64,000 nt of DNA from Hyphomicrobiales bacterium (GCA_900472175.1 UCHD01000001.1:124001-188000); one strand, 5' to 3'; counted from the stretch's first letter, positions 39,017 through 48,501 are shown. A program made the numbers and translations. The notes: generated by a model from the sequence alone, not told the origin.

Positions 39017-40324
39017 ATGCAGACCAATTTCACCCCCGAACAGCTTACCGATCCGCATGTTGCCGAATCCGAGGGGATCCTGCGGAAATGCGTGCATTGC
39101 GGCTTCTGCACTGCCACCTGTCCGACCTATGTGACGCTTGGCAACGAGCTCGACAGTCCGCGTGGACGGATCTACCTGATCAAGGACATGCTGGAAAACG
39201 GCCGCGCGGCCGATGAGGAAGTGGTCACCCATATCGACCGCTGCCTGTCCTGCCTTGCCTGCATGACCACCTGTCCGTCCGGCGTCAACTATATGCACCT
39301 GGTCGATCATGCCCGTGTCCATATCGAGCAGACCTATAAGCGGCCCTTGAAGGACCGGCTGGTCCGCAACGTGCTGGCGGCTGTCTTGCCCTATCCGGCG
39401 CGGTTCCGGCTGGCATTAAGAGCGGCAAGGCTTGGCCGCCCGTTTGCCGCGGTCATGAAGCAGGTGCCGTTCCTGAGGACGTTTGGCGTCATGCTCGATC
39501 TGGCGCCAGCGGATATCGCCCCGGCCTCCTCGGCGTCGGTGCCCGGTGTTCGTGCTGCTAAGGCGGAGAAGCGTGGCCGGGTCGCCATCCTGACCGGCTG
39601 CGCCCAGCCGGTGCTCAAGCCCGGCATCAACGAGGCAACCATCCGGTTGCTGACACGGCTCGGCGTTGAGGTCGTAGTCCCGCAAGGCGAGGGCTGTTGC
39701 GGGGCGCTGGTGCATCATATGGGCCGCGAGGAACAGGCGCTTGCGGCTGCCCGCCACAATGTCGATATCTGGACAAAGGCCGCGGACGAAGGCGGGCTCG
39801 ATGCCATCATCATCACCGCGTCGGGCTGCGGCACGACGATCAAGGATTATGGCCATATGCTGCGGCTTGATCCGGCCTATGCGGAAAAGGCCGCGCGTGT
39901 CTCGGCTCTGGCCAAGGATGTTACCGAGTACCTGGCAACGCTCGATCTGCCGCGTCAGGAGCCGAAGGAGGTCATCGTCGCCTATCATTCCGCCTGCTCG
40001 ATGCAGCACGGCCAGAAGATCACGATGGCGCCGAAGGTTCTGTTGAGGAATGCCGGTTTTACCGTTCGCGACCCGGCCGAGGGCCATCTCTGTTGCGGCT
40101 CGGCCGGCACCTACAACATCCTGCAGCCGGATATTTCCGCAACGCTGAAGGCGCGAAAAGTGAAGAATATCGAGGCGACCAAGGCCGACATCATCGCCAC
40201 CGGCAATATCGGCTGCATTACCCAGATCGCCACCGGAACGGAGATGCCGATCCTACACACGGTCGAATTGCTGGACTGGGCCTATGGCGGCGAAAAACCG
40301 GCGGGCATTTTACCCTCCCCTTGA
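39017..40324 (+). CDS. glcF: Glycolate oxidase iron-sulfur subunit GlcF
   Basis: The protein has 435 residues from ATG 39017 (MQTNFTPEQLTDPH). The reading frame stays open back through the repeat element to 38783, but that extension is repeat-derived and starts within glcE, so it is not believed. Two 4Fe-4S motifs are CVHCGFCTATCPTY (about residue 25) and CLSCLACMTTCPSGV (about 76). Two CCG domains follow, with CCGALVHHMGRE and CCGSAGTYNI. It carries electrons from GlcDE to the quinone pool. The glc operon ends here and a family B repeat follows. Confidence 0.93.
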   Translation: MQTNFTPEQLTDPHVAESEGILRKCVHCGFCTATCPTYVTLGNELDSPRGRIYLIKDMLENGRAADEEVVTHIDRCLSCLACMTTCPSGVNYMHLVDHARVHIEQTYKRPLKDRLVRNVLAAVLPYPARFRLALRAARLGRPFAAVMKQVPFLRTFGVMLDLAPADIAPASSASVPGVRAAKAEKRGRVAILTGCAQPVLKPGINEATIRLLTRLGVEVVVPQGEGCCGALVHHMGREEQALAAARHNVDIWTKAADEGGLDAIIITASGCGTTIKDYGHMLRLDPAYAEKAARVSALAKDVTEYLATLDLPRQEPKEVIVAYHSACSMQHGQKITMAPKVLLRNAGFTVRDPAEGHLCCGSAGTYNILQPDISATLKARKVKNIEATKADIIATGNIGCITQIATGTEMPILHTVELLDWAYGGEKPAGILPSP

Positions 40325-40337
40325 GGGTAGCCTACCG

Positions 40338-40470
40338 CTCCCTCTTCTCCCCAGCGGGGAGAAGAGGCCCGAAGGACCGGATGAGGGGGCGGGACGCTCC
40401 GGTTTGCCGAAGCATCCCCCTCATCGCCCGGCTACGCTCCGCACTTCTCCCCGCTGGGGAGAAGGGAGAG
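40338..40470. repeat. Palindromic intergenic repeat, family B copy 1
   Basis: This 133-bp element lies between convergent glcF and an L,D-transpeptidase gene. The outer arms are CTCCCTCTTCTCCCC and GGGGAGAAGGGAGAG, the inner arms GATGAGGGGG and CCCCCTCATC. Each outer arm folds on itself (CTTCTCCCC-AGC-GGGGAGAAG). The non-palindromic centre TTTGCCGAAGCA is shared with copy 2 at 57544, which supports a common origin. It could also end both converging transcripts. Confidence 0.85.
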
Positions 40471-40483
40471 ACTGCGGTGACCC

Positions 40484-41176
40484 TCAGCCGCCGAAGATCG
40501 TCCGCAGGATATCGACGCCACGGTCGTTGTAGGAAACGCTGCCCTGCTTGTTGCCGGGACCGATGACGATGACCTTGGTGCCGATCGAGGCGCGTTCGTA
40601 GAGGTGCTCGACATCCTTGTTCATCATGCGGATGCAGCCCGACGACATGTTGAGGCCGATCGTCCAGGGCTGGTTGGTGCCGTGGATGCGGAAACCGGAA
40701 TCGTTCTTGCCCTTGTAGAGATAGAGCGCGCGGGCGCCGAGTGGATTGTCGATGCCGCCTTCCTGGAAGGCCGGAAGGATATGGCCCTTCTTGGCTTCGC
40801 GGGCGATCATTTCCTTCGGCGGTGTCCAGCCCGGCCATTCCGCCTTGCGCTGCACCTTGACCACGCCCGACCAGCCAAAGCCTTCGCGGCCGACGCCGAT
40901 ACCGTAGCGGGTCGCCCGGTTCGGGCCTTCGATGTAATAGAGATACTTGTTGTTGGTATCGACGATGATGGTGCCCGGTGCCTCATCGGTGCTGAGCCGC
41001 ACCTTGGTCCGCCAGAATTTCTGGGCTGGCTTCTTCTCTGCCGCCACCAGCGTGACGTCGGAATTGGCCTTTACGCCTGCAGGTTCGCCCGGCATGAAAG
41101 CCGATGCGCTCGAGGCGCTCAAAGTAACTGCAGCGGCAAATCCGGCTGCGGCCAATGTCTGCAAGGCATATTTCAT
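40484..41176 (-). CDS. L,D-transpeptidase (YkuD domain), paralogue 1
   Basis: The protein has 230 residues. The Sec signal peptide is MKYALQTLAAAGFAAAVTLS, with probable cleavage after SASAF. The YkuD catalytic motif is HGTNQPWTIGLNMSSGCIRM (about residues 172-191), with His, Ser, Gly and nucleophile Cys. Such periplasmic enzymes make 3-3 cross-links in peptidoglycan or attach lipoproteins to it; L,D-transpeptidases are prominent in polar-growing Rhizobiales. It shares EWPGWTPPKEMIAREA and DNPLGARALYL with its neighbour at 41357, so the pair arose by tandem duplication. Confidence 0.92.
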   Translation of the reverse strand: MKYALQTLAAAGFAAAVTLSASSASAFMPGEPAGVKANSDVTLVAAEKKPAQKFWRTKVRLSTDEAPGTIIVDTNNKYLYYIEGPNRATRYGIGVGREGFGWSGVVKVQRKAEWPGWTPPKEMIAREAKKGHILPAFQEGGIDNPLGARALYLYKGKNDSGFRIHGTNQPWTIGLNMSSGCIRMMNKDVEHLYERASIGTKVIVIGPGNKQGSVSYNDRGVDILRTIFGG

Positions 41177-41304
41177 AGGCGATGTCCCTCATCCAGTCCC
41201 AAGTGCGAAACGCTATTCAATATCGCGTTTTACGCAAGTCTTATGGGTTCTGGATAGGGCAAATGTGATCGAATGGGCTGTCACCCTGGGAACCGCTGTT
41301 GCCG

Positions 41305-41323
41305 AAAGGCCACGTTTGTGGCC
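41305..41323 (-). terminator. Weak intrinsic terminator after L,D-transpeptidase paralogue 2
   Basis: On the minus strand GGCCAC-AAAC-GTGGCC is followed by TTTC. The 6-bp stem lies about 35 bp after the stop codon. Confidence 0.45.
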
Positions 41324-41356
41324 CTCCGGCGGGTAAGCGGTGGCTTAGATCAAGGA

Positions 41357-42118
41357 TCAGATCACGATGACCTTGGTGCCGACCTTCACGCGTTCGTAGA
41401 GATCGGTGACATCCTCGTTGCGCATGCGGATGCAGCCCGAGGAGACCGCGTAACCGATGGTCCAGGGCGCATTGGTTCCGTGGATGCGGTAAAGCGTCGA
41501 GCCGAGATACATGGCGCGTGCACCAAGCGGATTTTCCGGGCCGCCATCCATGCGGGCGGGCAGGTAGTGTCCCTTGGCCGCCTCGCGGGCGATCATTTCC
41601 TTCGGCGGTGTCCAACCCGGCCATTCGGCCTTGCGGGTCACCTTGTGGGCCCCGGCCCATTCGAAGCCCGGCTTGCCGACACCGACGCCGTAACGTCGCG
41701 CTTCGCCGTTGCCGGTGACGAGATAGAGGAAGCGGTTATTGGTATCGATGACGATGGTGCCGGCCTTTTCCTTGCTGTCATAGGCAACTGTCTGCGGCAG
41801 GAATTGCGGATCCAACTGGCGGACCGGCCGCTGGGCGCGGGTCATTGCCACCGGCTGCGCGACACCGGCGCCGGAGCGCTGGACGCGCTTCTGAAAGAGA
41901 TACTGTTTTCGGGTGGCGCCCGGCTGCTGAACCGCGATAGGCCGCTGCTGGCGATAGACGACGCGCTCGGGCGTACCGCCAAGCTGGGTCACCCAGGGGG
42001 CGGTCAGGTCTGGGCTGATGACGACCGGCGGCCGGTTCTGGTACCGGTCTTGCGCCTCCGCAAGACTGGTAAGCGCAACAAGCATGGATGTGGCAAGGAT
42101 CAGGGTTTTCTTCATCAT
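41357..42118 (-). CDS. L,D-transpeptidase (YkuD domain), paralogue 2
   Basis: The protein has 253 residues with a Sec signal (MMKKTLILATSMLVALTSL, cleavage near LAEA-Q). An extra Arg/Gln/Pro-rich linker of about 80 residues precedes the catalytic domain. Catalytic motif HGTNAPWTIGYAVSSGCIRM near the C-terminus. It is likely periplasmic and acts on peptidoglycan. It is transcribed in the same direction as paralogue 1, 180 bp upstream of it. The linker is the main difference and may bind peptidoglycan or a partner (inference). Confidence 0.92.
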   Translation of the reverse strand: MMKKTLILATSMLVALTSLAEAQDRYQNRPPVVISPDLTAPWVTQLGGTPERVVYRQQRPIAVQQPGATRKQYLFQKRVQRSGAGVAQPVAMTRAQRPVRQLDPQFLPQTVAYDSKEKAGTIVIDTNNRFLYLVTGNGEARRYGVGVGKPGFEWAGAHKVTRKAEWPGWTPPKEMIAREAAKGHYLPARMDGGPENPLGARAMYLGSTLYRIHGTNAPWTIGYAVSSGCIRMRNEDVTDLYERVKVGTKVIVI

Positions 42119-42418
42119 CGGACGGACTCACTACCTTTCGCCGGAAACTCTCATAGCTCCGCCGTCCGCGGTTCAGGCGGATGACGAGCGGCATGGACGC
42201 CAAAAAAACATTGGCGGAATGGAGGGATCGTGGCATCCGGCAGCAACCGAATGGTAAATGCCGGTTCATTAAAAGCGGCTGCCCGGGATAAAGCTTTGGG
42301 TAGGGTTATCGCCGCCTTTAGGGCTATGGTTGGCAATTGGTAAACTGCAGCGCCGCACCCGGCACCTATGCCGCAAGAGCCGCTGCACACTGTTTAACAT
42401 TGAGTTTGGGAGATACAT

Positions 42419-43048
42419 GTGACGGCAAAGGGCATCATCACCGGAGAGGACGGCGTAGACCGCTGCGCCTGGCATGCCAATCTGGCGGACTATCAGCGCT
42501 ACCACGATGAAGAGTGGGGCAAGCCGATGGCCGATGATATCCGGCTGTTCGAGAAGATTTGCCTCGAGGGCTTTCAGTCCGGTCTCTCCTGGCTGACCAT
42601 CCTGCGCAAGCGGGAGGCGTTTCGCGCTGCCTTTGCCGGGTTTGACTTCGATATTGTGGCAAAGTTTGGCGATGACGACATTGCTCGCTGCCTTGCCGAT
42701 GCGGGGATCGTGCGCCATCGCGGCAAGATCGTCTCGACCATCAACAATGCCAAGCGGGCGCAGGAACTCAAGGCCGAGTTCGGCTCGCTGGCGCGCTATT
42801 TCTGGAGCCACGAGCCGGGTGGCAACGAGCGGCCGAAGGTCGTCACCTGGGAGGCGATCGTCGCCAATCCGACCACGCCGACCTCGACGCTGATATCAAA
42901 GGACTTGAAAAAACGCGGCTGGACCTTTGTCGGCCCGACCACCGTCTACGCCTTCATGCAGGCGATGGGCCTGGTCAACGATCACATCGAAGGCTGTTAC
43001 TGCCGCACTCGGATCGAAAACCTGCGGGCCGCATTCGTGCGGCCTTGA
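42419..43048 (+). CDS. tag: DNA-3-methyladenine glycosylase I
   Basis: This 209-residue enzyme starts at GTG 42419, with GGGAGA upstream. It excises 3-methyladenine from alkylated DNA. Family landmarks: RCAWHANLADYQRYHDEEWG at the N-terminus with the first zinc Cys and His, the helix-hairpin region FQSGLSWLTILRKREAFRAA, and a C-terminal HIEGCYCR with the remaining zinc ligands. Length agrees with E. coli Tag plus a short tail. It is monocistronic, with no ada or alk genes nearby. Confidence 0.94.
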   Translation: MTAKGIITGEDGVDRCAWHANLADYQRYHDEEWGKPMADDIRLFEKICLEGFQSGLSWLTILRKREAFRAAFAGFDFDIVAKFGDDDIARCLADAGIVRHRGKIVSTINNAKRAQELKAEFGSLARYFWSHEPGGNERPKVVTWEAIVANPTTPTSTLISKDLKKRGWTFVGPTTVYAFMQAMGLVNDHIEGCYCRTRIENLRAAFVRP

Positions 43049-43076
43049 AGGCATCGCCATCCCGGAGCGGATAGCT

Positions 43077-43292
43077 CTAGAACAGATCGTCGGGCATGCC
43101 GTGCAGCCGGGTGGTGGGCCGGTTGTTCTGATAGAGCAGCCCGATGGCGAAGATCACCAGCATGGCGCCGATCACCAGCCACTCGCCGTTGCCGGACATG
43201 GACATGCCGGGAATGATGTTGGAGCCTTGCAGTATCCACAGGCCACCGAGCAAGATGATGACGATGCCTGCGATATTCTTGAATACCTTCAT
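43077..43292 (-). CDS. Small membrane protein, two helices
   Basis: The protein has 71 residues from ATG 43292 (MKVFKNIAGIVIILLGG); ATG 43304 adds four. Two hydrophobic segments (about 6-23 and 38-55) are separated by a Gly/Met-rich turn GMSMSGNGEWLVIG. The C-terminal tail is polar (NNRPTTRLHGMPDDLF). It looks like a short inner-membrane hairpin protein widespread in rhizobia; I do not recognise a characterised family. It converges on tag with a 28-bp gap. Confidence 0.7.
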   Translation of the reverse strand: MKVFKNIAGIVIILLGGLWILQGSNIIPGMSMSGNGEWLVIGAMLVIFAIGLLYQNNRPTTRLHGMPDDLF

Positions 43293-43437
43293 GACGTCCT
43301 CCACGCGCTGAAGGAAATTATGTGCTCAAGGCGGCCCGTGGTCAATATTGATGAAAAACGGCCGGTTCAGCGGCCGGTCCAGCTCCGGCGATGAGGCTTT
43401 GCGGGTATCGTCGTGGCGATCATGCCTGAGCCGGTTT

Positions 43438-43839
43438 TCAACGGTCCACCGCTGAAAACGCAAAGACGCCCTGCATGCGGCCGCTGGCGGCCGGGGCATC
43501 GATCGTTGATGTGCCGATGCAATAGACCGGGCCGGCTGCCGTATCCGTGCAGTAGCAGAAGGATGAAGCCGTAGCCGTTGCCTCTTCCAGAATGCTCAGC
43601 ACGATCTTGCGATGGTTTTCCGCATATCCACGAATGATATCCAGCAATCCGCAGAACTCCCGCTCAAGCGCATGAAGACGCTGCGCCATCTCGCCGACGG
43701 AGAAGATGCCGGTGGAGAGATCGCAGTGCCAGCCTTCGATGACATAGTCATGCCCGGTCAGGTCGGTGATCCACTCTTCGTGGGCGCGCCGGTCCTCAGG
43801 AAGGATCGTACCGAAGCCCGGTTTCACGAATCTGAGCAT
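43438..43839 (-). CDS. PAS-like single-domain protein, paralogue 1
   Basis: This 133-residue cytosolic protein is not in a family I can name. It is a paralogue of the protein at 50653. Shared positions follow EGW-x2-DLS-x-G-x-F, then H-x-L, CGLL, R-x-Y, VL-x3-E-x-A, T-x-SSFC, PV-x-CIG and GVF-x-F. The order W-D-L-TG, then R-x-VL-x3-E-A, then an aromatic strand and a final GVF-type strand resembles a PAS_3 fold, so a stand-alone sensor domain is the inferred nature. Cysteines in CGLL, SSFC and CIG are conserved in both, which might serve redox or metal sensing. It is divergent from an XRE regulator gene 282 bp away. Confidence 0.7.
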   Translation of the reverse strand: MLRFVKPGFGTILPEDRRAHEEWITDLTGHDYVIEGWHCDLSTGIFSVGEMAQRLHALEREFCGLLDIIRGYAENHRKIVLSILEEATATASSFCYCTDTAAGPVYCIGTSTIDAPAASGRMQGVFAFSAVDR

Positions 43840-44121
43840 GATATTCCATTTTCAACGGCCGCTTTTGGGCGGTATTTTCAAGTCTGAGACACTTTCTGCA
43901 GCGTGTTTGGCGCCTCATCAAAAAACGCTTTACCGGCAGCCGGAAAAGCGCTGATGTCACGATGCGTCACAGCGTTGCAATCAGCAGAAATTGGTCTTCA
44001 TGGTTTCAAAAAATAGTCGACAAAAGCGTTCGCCGAAACGGCGGCAATTGATCATTGATTCTCCCTTTAGCGTATTGAAATCACCGAATACAACTCTTGA
44101 TTTTATGAAAAGCTGCAATCC

Positions 44122-44745
44122 GTGAACCTCATTCAAGGCGAGTTGATCCGGCAATTGCAGGCTTACCGGCAAAAGGTCGGGCTGACGCAGGCAGACATTG
44201 CCTGGAAGCTGGGCTTTTCGCTGCCGACCGTCTCCCGCTGGGAGCGCGGCGCCTGCACGCCGGACCTGCGCGCCACCGGTGCCATCGTTGATTTCCTGCG
44301 CCGCGCTGATGCGCATACGGAAAAGGTCCTGTTGCAATCGATCCTGTCTGCCAAGGACAGCCGTAATCTCTGGGAAGGGGAGGATATCCGCTATCTCGCC
44401 GGTTCGCGGCAGGAGTTCATCGATACGCCGTTGATGCGGACAATGGTCGGCAAGGGTATCCGCCGCTATATGACCGGACTCTATCACGATTTCATCGAGG
44501 ATCAGACGATTGTTGCCAGCCTGAAATCCGGCGAGCTGGCCAGTATCGATTTCTACGGCGGAGCGGCGATGTCGGTGACCAGCATTCCCGATGGGTTCGT
44601 GCAGGTCAAGCGAATGAGCTTCCAGTCGGAGGTGGTCGGCGTCATTCGCGGCGATACCCATTCGATCCTCATTCCAGCGGCCGAGGCGCCGATGAGCGAG
44701 GGTACGATCGTTCGCACCTGGGATACGCTGCTGAGGCCGCTTTAG
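44122..44745 (+). CDS. XRE-family helix-turn-helix regulator with an uncharacterised C-terminal domain
   Basis: This 207-residue protein starts at GTG 44122. The Cro/CI-type HTH (about residues 10-60) reads YRQKVGLTQADIAWKLGF then SLPTVSRWERGACTPD. The remaining 140 residues have no domain I recognise. They are alpha/beta in character, with MRTMVGKGIRRYMTGLY and IDFYGGAAMSVTSIPDGF. It may bind a ligand through this part. It lies between the PAS-like gene (divergent) and hisS (same strand, 111 bp ahead). A regulatory link to the PAS-like protein is only suggested by adjacency. Confidence 0.82.
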   Translation: MNLIQGELIRQLQAYRQKVGLTQADIAWKLGFSLPTVSRWERGACTPDLRATGAIVDFLRRADAHTEKVLLQSILSAKDSRNLWEGEDIRYLAGSRQEFIDTPLMRTMVGKGIRRYMTGLYHDFIEDQTIVASLKSGELASIDFYGGAAMSVTSIPDGFVQVKRMSFQSEVVGVIRGDTHSILIPAAEAPMSEGTIVRTWDTLLRPL

Positions 44746-44856
44746 GCCCGTGCGCGCCGTGCAAAGACTTGCCGCCTTGGCCTTGATCGGCTAGGGAAAG
44801 CGCCAATTGCCATGACGGATCGGGCATGACCGATCGACGCTGAAAGTGCTGCTGCC

Positions 44857-46467
44857 ATGAACGACAAAAAGAAGAAGCCACAGAAGCTGAAGGCTCGCCT
44901 GCCGCGTGGTTTCGTCGATCGCTCCGCCACCGACATCCGCGCTGTCGACGAGATGACCGCAAAGATCCGCGAAGTCTATGAGCGTTACGGTTTCGATCCT
45001 GTCGAAACGCCGCTGTTCGAATATACCGACGCGCTCGGCAAATTCCTGCCCGACAGCGACCGTCCGAACGAAGGTGTGTTCTCGCTGCAGGACGATGACG
45101 AGCAGTGGATGAGCGCCCGCTACGACCTGACCGCGCCGCTCGCCCGCCATGTCGCGGAAAATTTCAACGACATCCAGCTGCCTTACCGCACCTATCGCGC
45201 CGGCTATGTCTTCCGTAACGAAAAGCCGGGTCCGGGCCGTTTCCGCCAGTTCATGCAGTTCGATGCCGATACGGTCGGTGCCGCCGGTGTCCAGGCGGAT
45301 GCCGAAATGTGCATGATGATGGCCGATACGATGGAAGCGCTGGGGCTTAAGGGCCAGTTTGTAATTCGCGTTAACAATCGCAAAGTTCTTGACGGCGTGC
45401 TTGAGTCCATCGGACTTGGCGGTGATGAGAATGCCAATGCTCGGCTGAACGTTCTGCGGGCATTGGACAAGCTTGATAAATTTGGAGTTGAAGGCGTCGC
45501 ATTGTTGCTAGGCGAAGGACGCAAAGATGAAAGCGGCGATTTTACAAAAGGCGCGAAGCTCGATCCGGGGCAAATTTCGCGCCTACGCTATTTTATGACC
45601 CTCCGCTACAGGCCTTATGACGCCGACCCACAATTAAAGACAATGAATCCGGTGTTTGGATATGTTGCAGAGGATGCTCCTGCAACTTCGGCCCCCATTT
45701 TCAAAGACATGCTTACGGCCATGGAAGAAAGTGACTACGGCAAGAACAGAAGATTTGCAGAGGGTGTGACAGAATTTAGAACAATGGCTGCATTATTTTC
45801 TGCTGCTGGCTACGATGACGGTCGTGTGATTATTGACCCGTCTATCGTCCGAGGTCTCGAATATTACACCGGCCCCGTCTTCGAAGCCGAACTCCAGTTT
45901 GCCGTCACCAATGAAAAGGGCGAAAAGGTCGTCTTCGGCTCGGTCGGCGGGGGTGGCCGTTATGATGGCCTCGTCTCTCGCTTCATGGGCCAGCCGGTTC
46001 CGGCCACAGGCTTCTCGATCGGCGTTTCGCGTTTGATGACGGCGCTGAAGAACCTCGGCAAGCTCGGCATGGAGGAAGTCATCGCCCCGGTCGTCGTCTG
46101 CGTCATGGACCGCGATACCGAAAGCCTCGGCAAATACCAGCAGTTCACGCAACAGCTGCGGCATGCCGGCATCCGGGCTGAAATGTACCAGGGCAACAAG
46201 AAGAACTTTGGCGACCAGCTGAAATACGCCGACCGCCGCGGCTCACCGCTCGCCATCATCCAGGGCGGTGACGAGCGCGCTGAGGGCTTGGTGCAGATCA
46301 AGGACCTGATCGAAGGCAAACGCCTGTCCGGCGAGATCGAAGACAACACCACCTGGCGCGAAGCCCGCGTGGCGCAGGTCTCTGTGCCGGAAGCCGACCT
46401 CGTTGCCAAGGTCCGCGACATGCTGGCTGAGCAGGCGGAAGACCGGGCGCGGGCGATTAAGGGCTGA
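44857..46467 (+). CDS. hisS: Histidyl-tRNA synthetase, with an internal segment of foreign codon use
   Basis: This 536-residue class II synthetase charges tRNA-His. Motif 1/2 region: [20 protein letters not shown] and RFRQFMQFD; HisA-type motif [12 protein letters not shown] near residue 330; motif 3 [13 protein letters not shown] and GFSIGVSRL. The C-terminal anticodon-binding domain starts at about residue 415. It is the alphaproteobacterial type. Bases about 45345-45860 (residues about 164-334, including the insertion domain) use codons such as TTA, CTA, AGA, GTA, TTG and TTT that are almost absent from the flanks, yet the frame is intact. Operon: hisS, repeat element, hisZ, hisG. Confidence 0.96.
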   Translation: MNDKKKKPQKLKARLPRGFVDRSATDIRAVDEMTAKIREVYERYGFDPVETPLFEYTDALGKFLPDSDRPNEGVFSLQDDDEQWMSARYDLTAPLARHVAENFNDIQLPYRTYRAGYVFRNEKPGPGRFRQFMQFDADTVGAAGVQADAEMCMMMADTMEALGLKGQFVIRVNNRKVLDGVLESIGLGGDENANARLNVLRALDKLDKFGVEGVALLLGEGRKDESGDFTKGAKLDPGQISRLRYFMTLRYRPYDADPQLKTMNPVFGYVAEDAPATSAPIFKDMLTAMEESDYGKNRRFAEGVTEFRTMAALFSAAGYDDGRVIIDPSIVRGLEYYTGPVFEAELQFAVTNEKGEKVVFGSVGGGGRYDGLVSRFMGQPVPATGFSIGVSRLMTALKNLGKLGMEEVIAPVVVCVMDRDTESLGKYQQFTQQLRHAGIRAEMYQGNKKNFGDQLKYADRRGSPLAIIQGGDERAEGLVQIKDLIEGKRLSGEIEDNTTWREARVAQVSVPEADLVAKVRDMLAEQAEDRARAIKG

Positions 46468-46483
46468 GGATGCCGATGGTTTA

Positions 46484-46634
46484 CCCCCCTCTGTCACTTC
46501 GTGACATCTCCCCCACAAGGGGGGAGATCATCCTTTTCCCCGGCTCGATTATTGGCCGGAATGAGGGAAGCAGGGGCGTTGCGGATAATCTCCCCCCTTG
46601 TGGGGGAGATGTCGGCGTCGCCGACAGAGGGGGG
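46484..46634. repeat. Palindromic intergenic repeat, family A copy 2 (inside hisS-hisZ)
   Basis: This 151-bp element has the same 12-bp ends and the same hairpin arms as copy 1 at 38842. Its mini-hairpins are GTCAC-TTC-GTGAC on the left and GTCGGC-GTC-GCCGAC on the right, again different in sequence but fully paired. The 60-bp centre is unrelated to copy 1. It lies between hisS and hisZ on the same transcript, ending 32 bp before the hisZ start. Confidence 0.88.
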
Positions 46635-46666
46635 TATGCCCGCCTCGATTGTGAGGTCAATTTTCC

Positions 46667-47806
46667 ATGCCCCTGATCAACCTCCCAGCCTTTGCCGCTG
46701 ACCTGCTTACCGATTTCGCGCGGCTGGGGACGCTGCGCGTCGATACGCCGGTGATCCAGCCGGCCGAGCCTTTTCTCGATATGGCCGGCGAAGACCTGCG
46801 CCGCCGCATCTTCATGACCGAGAGCGAGACCGGCAAGAGCCTGTGCCTGCGGCCCGAATTCACCATTCCCGTCTGCCTGCGCCATATCGAGACCGCGACC
46901 GGCACACCGCAGCGTTATTCCTATCTTGGCGAAATCTTCCGCCAGCGGCGGGAAGGGGCAAACGAGTTCTATCAGGCCGGTATCGAGGACCTTGGCGAGA
47001 CGGATGTAGCCAGTGCCGATGCCCGCGCCATCGGTGACGCCATCGCCATTCTCACGGCGCGCCTGCCGGGCAAAAGGCTCGATGTGACACTCGGCGATCA
47101 ATCGGTGTTCGAAGCCGTGGTCGCTGCCTGCGGTCTGCCCGCCGGCTGGCAGAAGCGCCTGATCCATGCCTTCGGCAACCCCAACCAGATCGAAGCTCTT
47201 CTGACGCGGCTGTCGAGCCCGCAGCCGGTGACGGGGCTCAGCGCGGAGATCGAGGCGCTGCTGGCGTCGGGTGACGATGCGACGCTGATTGCCCATCTCG
47301 ACGAGACGATGGAAGCGACCGGCTATTCCACCAATGCCAGCCGCAGCCCGAAGGAAATTGCAGCAAGGCTGAAGGAAAAGCGGGCGCTGGAAAAGACCGC
47401 GCTCGATGGCCGCACGCTGGCCGTTCTGCGCGAGTTCCTGTCGTTGAACATGCCGCTTGCCGATGCACCGGCGGCCCTGTTTACGTTTGCACAAAAATCC
47501 GGCCTGACGCTCGATGGGGCACTGTCGCGGTTTGATGCGCGTGTCGCAGCGCTCGGCAATGCCGGTGTTGATGCAAAGACGCTGACCTACCGCGCCGCCT
47601 TTGGACGCCCACTCGATTATTACACCGGCATGGTCTTCGAGATCGTCATTGAAGGGTCTTCGGCGGTTCTTGCCGGTGGTGGCCGTTTCGACCGGCTGAT
47701 GACGCTGCTCGGCGCGAAAGAGCGCATTCCAGCCGTCGGCTTCGCGCTCTGGCTCGACCGGATGGAGCAGGCACTTGCCAAGCTAAAGGGGGAGGGCGCC
47801 CAATGA
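46667..47806 (+). CDS. hisZ: ATP phosphoribosyltransferase regulatory subunit HisZ
   Basis: This 379-residue HisRS-like paralogue lacks the anticodon-binding domain and aminoacylation activity. It binds short-form HisG and gives it activity and histidine feedback inhibition. HisRS-fold marks: [35 protein letters not shown] and a late [13 protein letters not shown] with [13 protein letters not shown]. The start at ATG 46667 follows the family A repeat by 32 bp. The stop overlaps the hisG start by 4 bp. Confidence 0.93.
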   Translation: MPLINLPAFAADLLTDFARLGTLRVDTPVIQPAEPFLDMAGEDLRRRIFMTESETGKSLCLRPEFTIPVCLRHIETATGTPQRYSYLGEIFRQRREGANEFYQAGIEDLGETDVASADARAIGDAIAILTARLPGKRLDVTLGDQSVFEAVVAACGLPAGWQKRLIHAFGNPNQIEALLTRLSSPQPVTGLSAEIEALLASGDDATLIAHLDETMEATGYSTNASRSPKEIAARLKEKRALEKTALDGRTLAVLREFLSLNMPLADAPAALFTFAQKSGLTLDGALSRFDARVAALGNAGVDAKTLTYRAAFGRPLDYYTGMVFEIVIEGSSAVLAGGGRFDRLMTLLGAKERIPAVGFALWLDRMEQALAKLKGEGAQ

Positions 47807-48501
47807 CCATCACCATCGCGCTGCCCTCCAAGGGCCGGATGAAGGATGATGCTTCTGCCATCTTCGAAAAAGCAGGCTTGAAGATCGTCGCTGTTGGCAA
47901 CGAGCGCTCCTATCGCGGCCGCGTCGAGGGGCTCGATGATGTCGAGATCGCCTTCCTCTCGGCGTCGGAAATCTCCCGCGAGATCGGCTCAGGCTCGATC
48001 GATTTCGGCGTCACCGGCGAAGACCTGATCCGCGAGGGTCTGTCGGAGGCCGATGCGCGCGTTGAATTCTGCGCCCGGCTCGGCTTCGGCCATGCCGATG
48101 TCGTCGTCGCCGTTCCGGAAATCTGGCTTGACGTCGATACCATGGCCGATCTCGGCGATGTCGCCGCCGATTTCCGCGCACGTCATGGCCGCCGTCTGGC
48201 GATCGCCACCAAATACTGGCGCCTGACCCAGCAGTTCTTCTCGTCCCAGCACGGCATCCAGCTCTATCGCATCGTCGAAAGCCTTGGTGCCACCGAGGGA
48301 GCACCGGCCTCCGGTTCGGCCGATATCATCGTCGATATCACCTCGACCGGCTCGACGCTGAAGGCCAATCACCTGAAGATCCTGTCGGATGGCATCATGC
48401 TGCGGTCGCAGGCGTGTCTGGTGCGGGCGCGCAAGGCCGGACATACGGATGATCCGCTGGTGGCAAGGATCATCGGAGCGGTGCAAGGCGCTGTCGCCTA
48501 G
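47803..48501 (+). CDS. hisG: ATP phosphoribosyltransferase, short form
   Basis: This 232-residue enzyme joins ATP and PRPP, the first step of histidine biosynthesis. The start ATGA overlaps the hisZ stop. N-terminal [19 protein letters not shown]; substrate loop [19 protein letters not shown]-binding loop in [17 protein letters not shown]. It lacks the C-terminal regulatory domain of long HisG, consistent with the adjacent hisZ. hisS, hisZ and hisG form one unit, linking tRNA-His charging to histidine synthesis. Confidence 0.95.
   Translation: MTITIALPSKGRMKDDASAIFEKAGLKIVAVGNERSYRGRVEGLDDVEIAFLSASEISREIGSGSIDFGVTGEDLIREGLSEADARVEFCARLGFGHADVVVAVPEIWLDVDTMADLGDVAADFRARHGRRLAIATKYWRLTQQFFSSQHGIQLYRIVESLGATEGAPASGSADIIVDITSTGSTLKANHLKILSDGIMLRSQACLVRARKAGHTDDPLVARIIGAVQGAVA

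Noticed and set aside
40338-40470. CRISPR-like repeats
   Set aside because: The palindromic units occur singly at distant sites without regular spacers, and no cas gene is present in the window.
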